Shown here one piece after another: positions 1 to 5,662 of a stretch of DNA of 9,335 bases. Source of the DNA: Bacillota bacterium (GTDB taxonomy: Bacteria; Bacillota; Bacilli; Thermoactinomycetales; DSM-44946); contig JAJYSD010000020.1 in NCBI GenBank assembly GCA_021793745.1, positions 1 to 9,335 of the forward strand, given 5' to 3'. The notes beneath the pieces are model-generated. The model made no database searches, was not told the DNA's origin, and saw nothing but the letters and a program-made list of their open reading frames with translations. Position 1 is the first letter of the stretch, and the number at the start of each line of letters is the position of its first letter. Made by a program: the position numbers and the translations under genes.

Positions 1-330
1 CTGGCGGGCAGGAATGCCCTCCGGCAGCGTGGGATTAAACTTGGCGTCGGCCAGAATCACCCCGTTTTCCCGGAGCTCCCAGGCATTCAGGTCGATCGTC
101 TCCTGGTCAAAGGCGACGAGAACATCCAAATCATCCGAAATGGCCCGGATGGGACGGATGCTGATCCGGATCTTCGTGTTGGAGTGGCCGCCTTTGATCC
201 GGGAAGAAAAGTGCCGGTATCCGTATAGGTAATAACCCATACGGTTCAGAGCAATTGAAAATATCTCTCCCGTACTGTCAATCCCTTCCCCTTGTTGACC
301 GCCCACTTTCCATGAAAGCTGCTTGGCCAA
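1..330 (-). CDS. korA: 2-oxoacid:ferredoxin oxidoreductase, alpha subunit (N-terminal part, cut by window edge)
   Basis: This frame is open from position 330 to the left edge (110 codons, no stop), so only the N-terminus is present. Translation begins AKQLSWKVGGQQGEGIDSTG and continues with GYYLYGYRHFSSRIKGGHSN. This is the typical gamma-domain start of the fused gamma-alpha subunit of 2-oxoacid:acceptor (ferredoxin) oxidoreductases, which oxidatively decarboxylate pyruvate or 2-oxoglutarate to the acyl-CoA while reducing ferredoxin in the cytoplasm. The beta subunit would lie beyond the window. I chose the TTG at 330-328: an AAAAGGAG ribosome site sits 9 nt upstream. The in-frame ATG at 339-337 directly abuts that site and leaves no spacing. 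The substrate (pyruvate or 2-oxoglutarate) cannot be decided from this fragment. A candidate promoter lies about 90 nt upstream. Confidence 0.88.
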   Translation of the reverse strand, partial: MAKQLSWKVGGQQGEGIDSTGEIFSIALNRMGYYLYGYRHFSSRIKGGHSNTKIRISIRPIRAISDDLDVLVAFDQETIDLNAWELRENGVILADAKFNPTLPEGIPARQ

Positions 331-339
331 TATGCTCAT

Positions 340-347
340 CTCCTTTT
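340..347 (-). promoter_or_regulatory. Ribosome binding site that decides the korA start
   Basis: On the minus strand this reads AAAAGGAG. Counting 9 nt from its end reaches the TTG at 330, whereas the in-frame ATG at 339 follows with no spacer. The site therefore supports the TTG start. Confidence 0.7.
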
Positions 348-417
348 AATGATACCCTGCAACTTTCTCTCAAATGTCTATTGAATAAGGGCTTTAAATA
401 TCATTCGTCATCTATCC

Positions 418-446
418 ATTCTAGACCCAGATTCATCAAAAAGCAA
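418..446 (-). promoter_or_regulatory. Candidate sigma-A promoter for korA
   Basis: On the minus strand there is a TAGAAT -10 box (423-418, five of six consensus bases) and a TTGCTT -35 box (446-441, only three of six), separated by exactly 17 nt. The predicted start would fall near position 411, giving a leader of about 80 nt before korA. The -10 and the spacing are good and the -35 is weak. The position, in the spacer between the dipeptidase and korA and downstream of a strong hairpin, makes it plausible. This is inference from pattern only. Confidence 0.45.
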
Positions 447-569
447 CCGTCATAACTGCCTAATTTGATCTTTTTTCCCCTTGTTTTCAGCGATGAAACC
501 AGCCCAAAATTTCTTCTCAAAACAGATCATCTCTTTCAATCCCTTATTGCCGCGCCGGATAATCACAGA

Positions 570-606
570 GCCCCGGAAGCCCGCCCGAAGGCAGACTTCT
601 AGGGGC
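570..606 (-). terminator. Strong UUCG-capped stem-loop just after the dipeptidase stop codon
   Basis: On the minus strand, 599-590 pairs with 585-576 over 10 bp (two are G-U), closed by a TTCG tetraloop with a C-G closing pair. After a small internal loop a further 5-bp GCCCC/GGGGC stem (606-602 with 574-570) extends it. It begins 4 nt after the dipeptidase stop codon, so it lies at the 3' end of that transcript. No T-run follows (TCTGTGATT), so it is not a classic intrinsic terminator. It may instead protect the 3' end or pause polymerase. The pairing is directly visible; the role is inferred. Confidence 0.45.
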
Positions 607-609
607 CCT

Positions 610-1557
610 TCAGGAAAGATGCCTTCGATAAAATGCGTACCAGTTGTCCCACATCCAGCGTTTGACCCATTGCTTCGGGTAGCGCTCCAAAAGCTGCTCT
701 TCCAGATATGGAAGCCGCCGCACATCCTCCAGGCCGCTGACCTTGTGCGAGATGCCATCAAAGTCGGAACCGAAAGCCAAAATTTGCTCCCCTCCCAGTT
801 CGCATACGTGGTCGATGTGCCGAAGCAGATGCTCCACCGCGGCCTCTTCTTTCGGATCGTGCACGAACTGAGGGACAAAGGTGATCCCAAGGATTCCCCC
901 TCTTTCAATCAGTGCGCGGATTTGGTCGTCCTTCAGATTGCGCCGGTGCGGACAGACGGCGTGGCAGTTGGAATGGGAAGCGATGACGGGCACATCGGAG
1001 TACTCCATCACATCCCAAAACCCCCGCTCGGAAAGATGGGAGACATCCAGGATCATGCGCAGGCGCGACATCGCTTCCACCAGCTTCCGTCCGAATCGGG
1101 TCAGCCCTCCGCCCCGCTCCTCCTCGACGCCGTCGGCCGCCTCATTGGCATGGTTCCAGGTAATTCCCAGCTGACGGACCCCCAGCCGATGAAGCACCCG
1201 CAGCCGATACAGCTCTCCGGCCAAGGCGTCGGCCCCCTCCAAAGCCAGCAGAGCTCCCATCTTTCCCGAATCCTTCAGATTTTTCAGTTCGGAGGACGTA
1301 GTGATGACCGTCACGTCGCTGCCATCACGAACGATCGCCTCATAAAACAGGTCCACCTGGCGCAGGGCGATGTCCCAGGCGAGGGCTTTGGGTACCTGCG
1401 GGTCGACAAAGACGGCAAACACCTGCATGCCAATCCCCGATTTCCGGGCATCCGGATACCGAACGTCCAGCGGGGAGTCGGGATCGTAGAAGGAGACCCG
1501 TGTCCGGGCATTCCACAGCTTCCACAATACGTCGCAATGGCCATCGATCCATCGCAT
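610..1557 (-). CDS. Membrane-type (renal) dipeptidase, zinc peptidase family M19
   Basis: This is a 315-residue zinc dipeptidase of the M19 amidohydrolase-fold family, which hydrolyses dipeptides and in some members D-amino-acid-containing peptides. The sequence shows the first metal motif DGHCD (His7, Asp9), the bridging glutamate in LALEGADAL (Glu107), DVSHLS (His174), SHSN (His195), the RNLKDDQI segment and SDFDGI (Asp265), so the catalytic set is complete. No signal peptide or membrane segment is visible, so a cytoplasmic enzyme is likely despite the family name. The C-terminal GGN-type motif is changed to WDNWYAFYRRHL, and the length is normal for bacterial members. I chose ATG at 1557 because GAAAGG sits 9 nt upstream; the in-frame GTG at 1566 directly abuts it. 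The gene follows spoVS and its terminator with no room for a promoter of its own, so readthrough is likely. The physiological substrate is unknown; a link to sporulation or peptidoglycan peptides is only suggested by position. Confidence 0.93.
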   Translation of the reverse strand: MRWIDGHCDVLWKLWNARTRVSFYDPDSPLDVRYPDARKSGIGMQVFAVFVDPQVPKALAWDIALRQVDLFYEAIVRDGSDVTVITTSSELKNLKDSGKMGALLALEGADALAGELYRLRVLHRLGVRQLGITWNHANEAADGVEEERGGGLTRFGRKLVEAMSRLRMILDVSHLSERGFWDVMEYSDVPVIASHSNCHAVCPHRRNLKDDQIRALIERGGILGITFVPQFVHDPKEEAAVEHLLRHIDHVCELGGEQILAFGSDFDGISHKVSGLEDVRRLPYLEEQLLERYPKQWVKRWMWDNWYAFYRRHLS

Positions 1558-1562
1558 TCGAT

Positions 1563-1572
1563 CCACCCTTTC
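1563..1572 (-). promoter_or_regulatory. Ribosome binding site that decides the dipeptidase start
   Basis: On the minus strand this reads GAAAGGGTGG. The GAAAGG part is 9 nt from the ATG at 1557 and directly adjacent to the alternative GTG at 1566, so ATG is preferred. The T-run of the upstream terminator ends immediately before this site. Confidence 0.6.
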
Positions 1573-1612
1573 AAAAAAGAAAAACCTGTCTATACGAGAT
1601 AAACAGGTTTTT
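1573..1612 (-). terminator. Intrinsic terminator after spoVS
   Basis: On the minus strand AAAAACCTGT (1612-1603) pairs perfectly with ACAGGTTTTT (1589-1580) around a 13-nt loop. The descending arm runs into TTTTTCTTTTTT, giving a strong U-tract. It starts 12 nt after the spoVS stop codon. The plus-strand side also has a T-rich stretch, so it may work in both directions. The U-tract ends right at the dipeptidase ribosome site. Confidence 0.8.
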
Positions 1613-1624
1613 GATCATTTTTAA

Positions 1625-1885
1625 TTATCGGGGTTCAACAATCAACTTGATGGCCGTCCGCTCTTCACCATCAATCATGATGTCGGTAAAGGCCGGAATG
1701 CAGATCAGATCCATGCCGCTCGGTGCAACAAATCCTCGTGCGATCGCGACCGCCTTAACAGCTTGATTCAGTGCACCGGCACCGATGGCCTGAATTTCGG
1801 CCGCCCCGCGCTCACGCAGGACCCCTGCTAGTGCACCGGCAACGGAGTTCGGGTTGGACTTTGCTGAAACTTTTAATACTTCCAT
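1625..1885 (-). CDS. spoVS: Stage V sporulation protein S
   Basis: The 86-residue product begins MEVLKVSAKSNPNSVAGALA and contains GAGALNQAVKAVAIARGF and the acidic/hydrophobic end typical of SpoVS. This is a small, highly conserved cytoplasmic protein of the Alba-like fold. In Bacillus subtilis it affects spore coat assembly and core dehydration and influences septation; its molecular activity is not established. Length equals the family norm. The start at 1885 is preceded by a near-perfect AAGGAGGT site (1899-1892) with 6-nt spacing. Directly upstream is a promoter matching the sigma-H consensus, and directly downstream is an intrinsic terminator, so the gene can be expressed as a single unit early in sporulation. 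Confidence 0.98.
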   Translation of the reverse strand: MEVLKVSAKSNPNSVAGALAGVLRERGAAEIQAIGAGALNQAVKAVAIARGFVAPSGMDLICIPAFTDIMIDGEERTAIKLIVEPR

Positions 1886-1928
1886 GAAGGTACCTCCTTG
1901 GTGGTTGAGATAAGTCCACTGCTAGTAT

Positions 1929-1955
1929 ATTCGCCATTCGTCGATAAATTCCTCC
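1929..1955 (-). promoter_or_regulatory. Sigma-H type promoter of spoVS
   Basis: On the minus strand the -35 element GGAGGAATT (1955-1947) and the -10 element GGCGAAT (1935-1929) are separated by 11 nt. As I recall it, the Bacillus sigma-H consensus is RnAGGAwWW, 11 to 12 nt, RnnGAAT, and the match is complete. The predicted start would be about 35 nt upstream of the spoVS start codon. spoVS of Bacillus subtilis is known to be sigma-H dependent, which supports the call. Confidence 0.72.
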
Positions 1956-1992
1956 TTACAAAGGGAAACATTCGAAATATTGAAACCTGAAA

Positions 1993-2781
1993 TTAATCCA
2001 TAAAGGGATGGTCGTGATCAATCCGAATTCGACGAATTTGGCGAGCGCATCCTGAAGGATCCAAATCGATCACCACCGCATTCAGCTGGGCCGGTCCCGT
2101 CTCCGTCTCCAGCCGAACCGGGAGCTGTGTCTGAAACTTTTTCAGCACCAGATTGCGGTCCATTCCGATCACCCCGTTGTAGGCGCCCACCATGCCCACG
2201 TCGGTCAGATAGGCCGTCCCCGACGGAAGTATGCGTTCATCCGCCGTCTGGACGTGGGTATGCGTACCGATCACCGCGGACACCCTGCCATCGAGATGCC
2301 AAGCCATCGCCTGTTTCTCCGAGGTGGTCTCGGCATGAAAATCGACCAGGATAAAGGGGATATCCTCCAGCTCCTGCAAAAGGGCATCCGCTACCCGGAA
2401 AGGGCATTCCGTCATCGGCATGAAGGTTCGACCCATCAAATTGATGACTGCCAAAACTTCTTGACCTACCGGAATCTTCGCAACACCGCGTCCGGGAGTG
2501 CCTTCGGGATAATTCGCCGGACGGATCAAGCGCGATTCATCGTCGATGAAATCAAAAATTTCCCGCTGATCCCAGGCGTGATTCCCCAGCGTAACACAAT
2601 CGATGCCCAAATCATATAATTCCCGAAGAATCGCACGGGTAATCCCCCGTCCCCCTGCGGCGTTTTCTCCGTTGGCGATAATCACATCCGGCTGGAGAGA
2701 CTGATTTAACCGGGGAAGCTGGTTGCGAAGGGCTGACCGCCCGCACGAACCCACTACATCTCCAATCATCAATACGCGCAT
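1993..2781 (-). CDS. ymdB: YmdB-family metallophosphoesterase (TIGR00282 family)
   Basis: The 262-residue product is close to the 264 residues of Bacillus subtilis YmdB. YmdB is a cytoplasmic dinuclear-metal phosphoesterase reported to act on 2',3'-cyclic nucleotides and to influence biofilm versus motility decisions. The metal-binding residues are all visible: Asp8 (GDVVG), Glu39 and Asn40 (NGEN), Asn67-His68 (GNHAWD), His149 (DFHAE), and His174 and His176 (GTHTH). The frame is open upstream to 2844, but I chose ATG at 2781. Family alignment begins at MRVLMIGD, and GGAGG (2794-2790) is spaced 8 nt. The longer version would also overlap the rny stop codon and the terminator. The gene lies 52 nt after rny with an intrinsic terminator in between, so expression probably relies on partial readthrough or an unseen start. 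Confidence 0.95.
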   Translation of the reverse strand: MRVLMIGDVVGSCGRSALRNQLPRLNQSLQPDVIIANGENAAGGRGITRAILRELYDLGIDCVTLGNHAWDQREIFDFIDDESRLIRPANYPEGTPGRGVAKIPVGQEVLAVINLMGRTFMPMTECPFRVADALLQELEDIPFILVDFHAETTSEKQAMAWHLDGRVSAVIGTHTHVQTADERILPSGTAYLTDVGMVGAYNGVIGMDRNLVLKKFQTQLPVRLETETGPAQLNAVVIDLDPSGCARQIRRIRIDHDHPFMD

Positions 2782-2804
2782 CCTTCGCGCCTCCAACTCT
2801 TCTG

Positions 2805-2834
2805 AAAAAAGAAAGCGGCGATGGGCCGCTTTCT
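2805..2834 (-). terminator. Intrinsic terminator at the end of rny
   Basis: On the minus strand a perfect 10-bp stem (2834-2825 with 2819-2810) with a 5-nt loop is followed by a run of six Ts (2810-2805). The first stem base is also the last base of the rny stop codon, so the hairpin starts immediately at the stop. The ymdB ribosome site lies only about 10 nt beyond the T-run. The structure is strong enough to stop much of the rny transcription. Confidence 0.82.
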
Positions 2835-4375
2835 CATTTGGCATATTCGACTGCCCGGGTCTCCCGAATCACGGTTACCTTGATGTGACCGGGATAGTCC
2901 AACTGGTTTTCAATCTTCTTGGTAATCTCCCGGGCAAGTTGGGACGCCTCGGCATCCCCCACTTCTTCTGGCCTGACGATAATGCGAACTTCTCGGCCTG
3001 CCTGAATGGCGTACGACTTTTCGACCCCATCGAAGGACTCGCATATTTTTTCCAGTTTTTCCAATCGTTTAATGTATGCCTCCAATGTCTCCCGGCGAGC
3101 TCCCGGCCGCGCTGCGGATAAAATGTCCGCCGCTCCGACCAAGACCGCGATGACGCTCGTCGCCTCCACATCCCCGTGATGGGAAGCGATCCCGTTGATC
3201 ACGGCGGGGTGTTCATTATACTTTTTGGCCAATTCGAGACCGATCTCCACATGGGATCCTTCCACCTCATGGTCGATCGCTTTCCCGATATCGTGGAGAA
3301 GTCCCGCCCGCTTGGCCAGCACCACGTCTTCACCAAGCTCCGCTGCAAGCAAACCGGACAAATGAGCGACTTCGATCGAGTGCTTCAGTACGTTCTGCCC
3401 ATAACTCGTCCGGAATTTCAGGCGTCCCAAGATCTTGATCAAATCGGGATGCAGTCCATGAACGCCGGTTTCAAAGGTGGCCTGTTCTCCATACTCCCGG
3501 ATTCGTTCATCCACTTCCCTCCGGGCTTTTTCCACCATCTCCTCGATCCGGGCCGGATGGATTCGACCGTCGGCCACCAGCTTCTCCAGGGCGACCCGGG
3601 CCACTTCCCGCCGGATCGGATCGAAACCGGACAAGATGACCGCTTCGGGAGTATCGTCGATGATCAGATCGATTCCCGTCAGCGTCTCCAAGGTCCGGAT
3701 ATTCCGCCCTTCCCGGCCGATGATCCGCCCCTTCATCTCATCATTGGGAAGGGTGACCACGGAAACCGTGGATTCCGCCACATGATCGGCGGCACATCGC
3801 TGGATAGCCAGAGACAAGATGTTGCGCGCTCGCTTATCCGCTTCCTCCCTGGCCTGCTGCTCCATCTCCTTGATCATCTGAGCCGTCTCGTGGCGCATCT
3901 CGTTTTCCACCCGGGAGAGAATCTTTTGTCGCGCCTCCTCGACGGTCAGGCCGGCCACCCGTTCCAGCTCCTTCGTCTGCTCCTGTTTCAGCTTCTCCGC
4001 CTTTTGCAGAAGCTCCTGGACTTCCCGCTCCTTTTTATCGATAACGTCTTCGCGGCGTTCCAGCGATTCCTGCTTGCGATCGAGGGCCTCCTCCTTTTGC
4101 ATCAGACGCCGCTTCAGACGGTGCAGTTCATTTCGCTCTTCGCGGATCTCCCGCTCCGCTTCGGCACGGAGCGAATGGGCCTCGTCACGGGCTTCCAGCA
4201 CCTTTTCTTTCTTCGCCGCTTCCGCTTCCTGAACGGCTTTTTGCACGATGCGTTCCGCTTCCTTTTCCGCGCTGCCGATTCGCGATTCAGCCGTCAGCTT
4301 GCGGATCCAATACCCGGCGGCGACGCCGATGAGACCCGCGACAAGGCAGATTATGAGTATGTCGATATCCGGCAT
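2834..4375 (-). CDS. rny: Ribonuclease Y, membrane-anchored endoribonuclease
   Basis: The 513-residue product is RNase Y, the endonuclease that starts turnover of many mRNAs in Firmicutes and is a hub of the degradosome-like network. In order it shows an N-terminal membrane helix (about residues 5-24), a very long charged coiled coil (about 30-200), and a KH RNA-binding domain with [10 protein letters not shown] (about 217-226). These are followed by an HD hydrolase domain (about 325-425) with His332, the HDIGK motif (His361, Asp362) and SHHGD (399-402), and a conserved C-terminal region. Length is typical (B. subtilis 520). The ATG at 4375 has AGGAGGTGG 9 nt upstream. The leader of about 360 nt upstream is unusually long and structured. 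The protein ends at a stop codon that merges into a terminator hairpin. Confidence 0.98.
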   Translation of the reverse strand: MPDIDILIICLVAGLIGVAAGYWIRKLTAESRIGSAEKEAERIVQKAVQEAEAAKKEKVLEARDEAHSLRAEAEREIREERNELHRLKRRLMQKEEALDRKQESLERREDVIDKKEREVQELLQKAEKLKQEQTKELERVAGLTVEEARQKILSRVENEMRHETAQMIKEMEQQAREEADKRARNILSLAIQRCAADHVAESTVSVVTLPNDEMKGRIIGREGRNIRTLETLTGIDLIIDDTPEAVILSGFDPIRREVARVALEKLVADGRIHPARIEEMVEKARREVDERIREYGEQATFETGVHGLHPDLIKILGRLKFRTSYGQNVLKHSIEVAHLSGLLAAELGEDVVLAKRAGLLHDIGKAIDHEVEGSHVEIGLELAKKYNEHPAVINGIASHHGDVEATSVIAVLVGAADILSAARPGARRETLEAYIKRLEKLEKICESFDGVEKSYAIQAGREVRIIVRPEEVGDAEASQLAREITKKIENQLDYPGHIKVTVIRETRAVEYAK

Positions 4376-4413
4376 TCCCCCTTACCACCTCCTCCCTTCG
4401 CCATTTATAAAAC

Positions 4414-4435
4414 AAGACCGATCCACTTCGGTCTT
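4414..4435 (-). other. Stem-loop in the rny leader with trailing T-rich stretch
   Basis: On the minus strand AAGACCGA (4435-4428, read as reverse complement of TCGGTCTT) pairs perfectly over 8 bp with 4421-4414 around a 6-nt loop. GTTTTATAAA follows. It lies about 40 nt before the rny start codon and just ahead of its ribosome site. It could be a weak terminator/attenuator or a leader hairpin; the T-run is short and interrupted. Confidence 0.4.
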
Positions 4436-4627
4436 CCAGTCAACCGCCCAGAACGTTGCTGCCCAGGCGGCTTCACCTTCCAAAAAGATATTCCTTCAGA
4501 CACCGTAATCATCGATGGTCAAGTAAGCGGGAACGGAGTTCCCCCGACTATGGAGAATGGACAAGACGTCCCATTCATATCCGGCACATGCAGCATAAGA
4601 CACCTGATTTTTCGGGAGAAATGGGGC

Positions 4628-4650
4628 AATGGGTTAAACCATAACCCATT
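4628..4650 (-). repeat. Perfect 9-bp inverted repeat at the predicted rny transcript start
   Basis: AATGGGTTA (4628-4636) and TAACCCATT (4642-4650) are perfect reverse complements with a 5-nt centre. If the TATAAT at 4664-4659 is a -10 box, the repeat occupies roughly the first 25 nt of the transcript. It could be an operator or a 5' protective hairpin. No T-run follows, so it is not a terminator. Confidence 0.5.
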
Positions 4651-4658
4651 CGACTGAA

Positions 4659-4664
4659 ATTATA
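4659..4664 (-). promoter_or_regulatory. Candidate -10 box (TATAAT) upstream of rny
   Basis: The minus strand reads TATAAT, a perfect -10 hexamer. No acceptable -35 box is seen 16 to 18 nt upstream and there is no TGn extension, so activity would need an activator or the call is wrong. Predicted start would be near 4652, giving a leader of about 275 nt. Confidence 0.32.
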
Positions 4665-4671
4665 GCGACTT

Positions 4672-4714
4672 TGTGGTTATGCGGGTCCTTCCATCAAAGG
4701 GATGGCCAACCACA
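4672..4714 (-). repeat. Inverted repeat TGTGGTT / AACCACA upstream of the -10 candidate
   Basis: TGTGGTT (4672-4678) and AACCACA (4708-4714) are perfect 7-bp inverted copies separated by 29 nt. Inside them CCATC (4691-4695) pairs with GATGG (4701-4705). On the minus strand this composite stem-loop lies 24 nt after the ATPase stop codon. No T-tract follows, so it may be a 3' hairpin of the repair operon or a protein site spanning the -35 region of the rny promoter. Confidence 0.35.
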
Positions 4715-4737
4715 TTGGAGCAACACCATTTTAGTAT

Positions 4738-5415
4738 TTAATTAATCCCGTTGTCAAGAAGACGTAGGGGGACCACTTCCGTTCGACCCGCCTTGAGGCC
4801 GATTTGAAACACCTGTTCAGCCCCTTCCGTCAGGTGCGGATCATGGGTCACCAGGATGATTTGGCGCCCAAACATCTCCCCCGTCGACTTGAGAAATTCC
4901 AGCATCGGGATCACGTATTCCGAACTGACATGCTTCCCCGGCTCATCCAGAATCAGCGGACCCTCCGGGCGCGGGCGGAACGATTCCATGAAGGCCACCC
5001 GCAGAGCCAAAGAAGTGATGTCAACCACTCCCCCGCCCCGGGCTTCCTGGGGTTTGGTCCGTACCGTCCGCCCCTCCCACTCCGTCACCACGTAAAATTC
5101 GGCATGGGGCTTTCCGCCATGGTCAGACAATTCGATTTCAAAGCGGAACATGGGGCCGAAGACGTACTGGAGCGCATTGGTCACCAACGTCTCCATCTGC
5201 TCCTTGGCCTGGACGCGGGCATGCTCCGCCGCCGTCTGAAGGAGGGTGCGCACTTTGTCGTAAAGCTCCCGCTTTTTCCGGAGCTCCTCCCACTCCTCAT
5301 GGATCGACCGGTACTGCCGCTCCAGCTCCTGACGCTTCCCTTCCAGGCGCTCCCACTGCCGGTCCGCTTCCGCCAGCATCTGATTCAACCGGTTCAGTTT
5401 ACCGTCTCGATCCAT
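4738..5415 (-). CDS. Rad50/SbcC-like ATPase, C-terminal half (Walker B lobe)
   Basis: The 225-residue product has a coiled coil (about residues 5-78) leading into the C-terminal lobe of a Rad50/SbcC-type ATPase. Visible are a degenerate signature region EARGGGVVDITSLALRVAF (about 124-142), Walker B PLILDEP (153-159) with the catalytic-type Glu158, a D-loop-like GKHVS, and the H-loop ILVTHD (His191). It has no Walker A, so it can only form an active ATP site with the Walker A lobe encoded at 7115-5628. The ATG at 5415 overlaps the end of the coiled-coil gene by 17 nt. No well-placed ribosome site is seen (GGAG is 13 nt away), so translational coupling is likely. The frame differs by one step from its neighbour, so programmed frameshifting is a less likely alternative. 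It is the last gene of the recA-side operon. Confidence 0.85.
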   Translation of the reverse strand: MDRDGKLNRLNQMLAEADRQWERLEGKRQELERQYRSIHEEWEELRKKRELYDKVRTLLQTAAEHARVQAKEQMETLVTNALQYVFGPMFRFEIELSDHGGKPHAEFYVVTEWEGRTVRTKPQEARGGGVVDITSLALRVAFMESFRPRPEGPLILDEPGKHVSSEYVIPMLEFLKSTGEMFGRQIILVTHDPHLTEGAEQVFQIGLKAGRTEVVPLRLLDNGIN

Positions 5416-5662
5416 CGGACGAAATCAACTCCATGGGAATGAGCTCCCAGGCCTGTTTAATCTTTTCATCGATTTCCCGCTCCAATCGGGCGATCTCCTC
5501 ATCCAGCCGATCCGGTTCCACCCCGAGTTCCTCCAGCTCCTGCAGTATCTCCGCTTCCTGTTGCTTCAGCGATTCCAATTTCCATTCCGCGCGGTTGCGC
5601 AGATCCTTGGCCCGATCCAGGGCCTCTTTAATTCTCTGGATCTCCTTTTCCTGCTGCTGCAC
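5399..5662 (-). CDS. Small coiled-coil protein, likely middle piece of the split Rad50-like ATPase
   Basis: The 87-residue product is almost wholly coiled coil. It starts at QQQEKEIQRIKEALDR, has a helix-turn-helix-like break at ELGVEPDRL (about residues 45-53), and then continues EEIARLEREIDEKIKQAWEL. No enzyme motif is present. The GTG at 5662 has GGGAGGGG (5676-5669) at 6-nt spacing, which decides the start. The frame is open further upstream but that part is antisense-like and lacks a start site. It overlaps the N-terminal half gene by 35 nt and the C-terminal half gene by 17 nt. By position it would supply part of the returning coil after the zinc hook. I do not recognise a named family; a structural or adaptor subunit of the ATPase is inferred. 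Confidence 0.72.
   Translation of the reverse strand: MQQQEKEIQRIKEALDRAKDLRNRAEWKLESLKQQEAEILQELEELGVEPDRLDEEIARLEREIDEKIKQAWELIPMELISSDGSRR

Larger units (their letters stand above)
4376..4737. other. 362-nt gene-free region: structured leader of rny
   Basis: No convincing gene is present. The minus strand holds a candidate -10 box, three inverted repeats (4672-4714, 4628-4650, 4414-4435) and a small GGGAAC/GTTCCC hairpin (4529-4543, 3-nt loop). Near rny is an AGGAGGTGG ribosome site (4393-4385). Two very short minus-strand frames occur: 25 codons starting with ATG in the 4605 area, and 35 codons starting MITVSEGISF just after it. Neither has a convincing ribosome site or recognisable product. 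I see no T-box or riboswitch core that I can name. Confidence 0.6.

Noticed and set aside
450..609. Possible frameshifted C-terminal extension of the dipeptidase, or a small gene starting with TTG/ATG near 538
   Set aside because: The dipeptidase already ends at the usual family C-terminus. The remaining frame encodes about 26 to 29 residues with no recognised product and only a poorly spaced AAGGG.
481..1602. A 373-codon plus-strand open frame opposite the dipeptidase
   Set aside because: The minus-strand dipeptidase has all catalytic motifs; the plus frame is a shadow.
2782..2844. Extended ymdB start at 2844
   Set aside because: It would place the start within the end of rny and add 21 residues with no family counterpart. 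The ATG at 2781 has a good GGAGG site and begins exactly with the conserved MRVLMIGD.
4529..4543. LexA-box-like GAAC/GTTC palindrome near the repair operon
   Set aside because: The two halves are 3 nt apart, where the Bacillus LexA box has 4. It lies downstream of the repair genes and not in front of recA, so I treat it only as a small hairpin.
4411..4611. Two short minus-strand frames (25 and 35 codons) in the rny leader as small peptides or an uORF
   Set aside because: Ribosome sites are weak or absent and the peptides match nothing I recognise. Such short frames are expected by chance.
3176..4657. A 493-codon plus-strand open frame opposite rny
   Set aside because: RNase Y on the other strand is unmistakable. 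The plus frame is low-complexity and has no recognisable domain.
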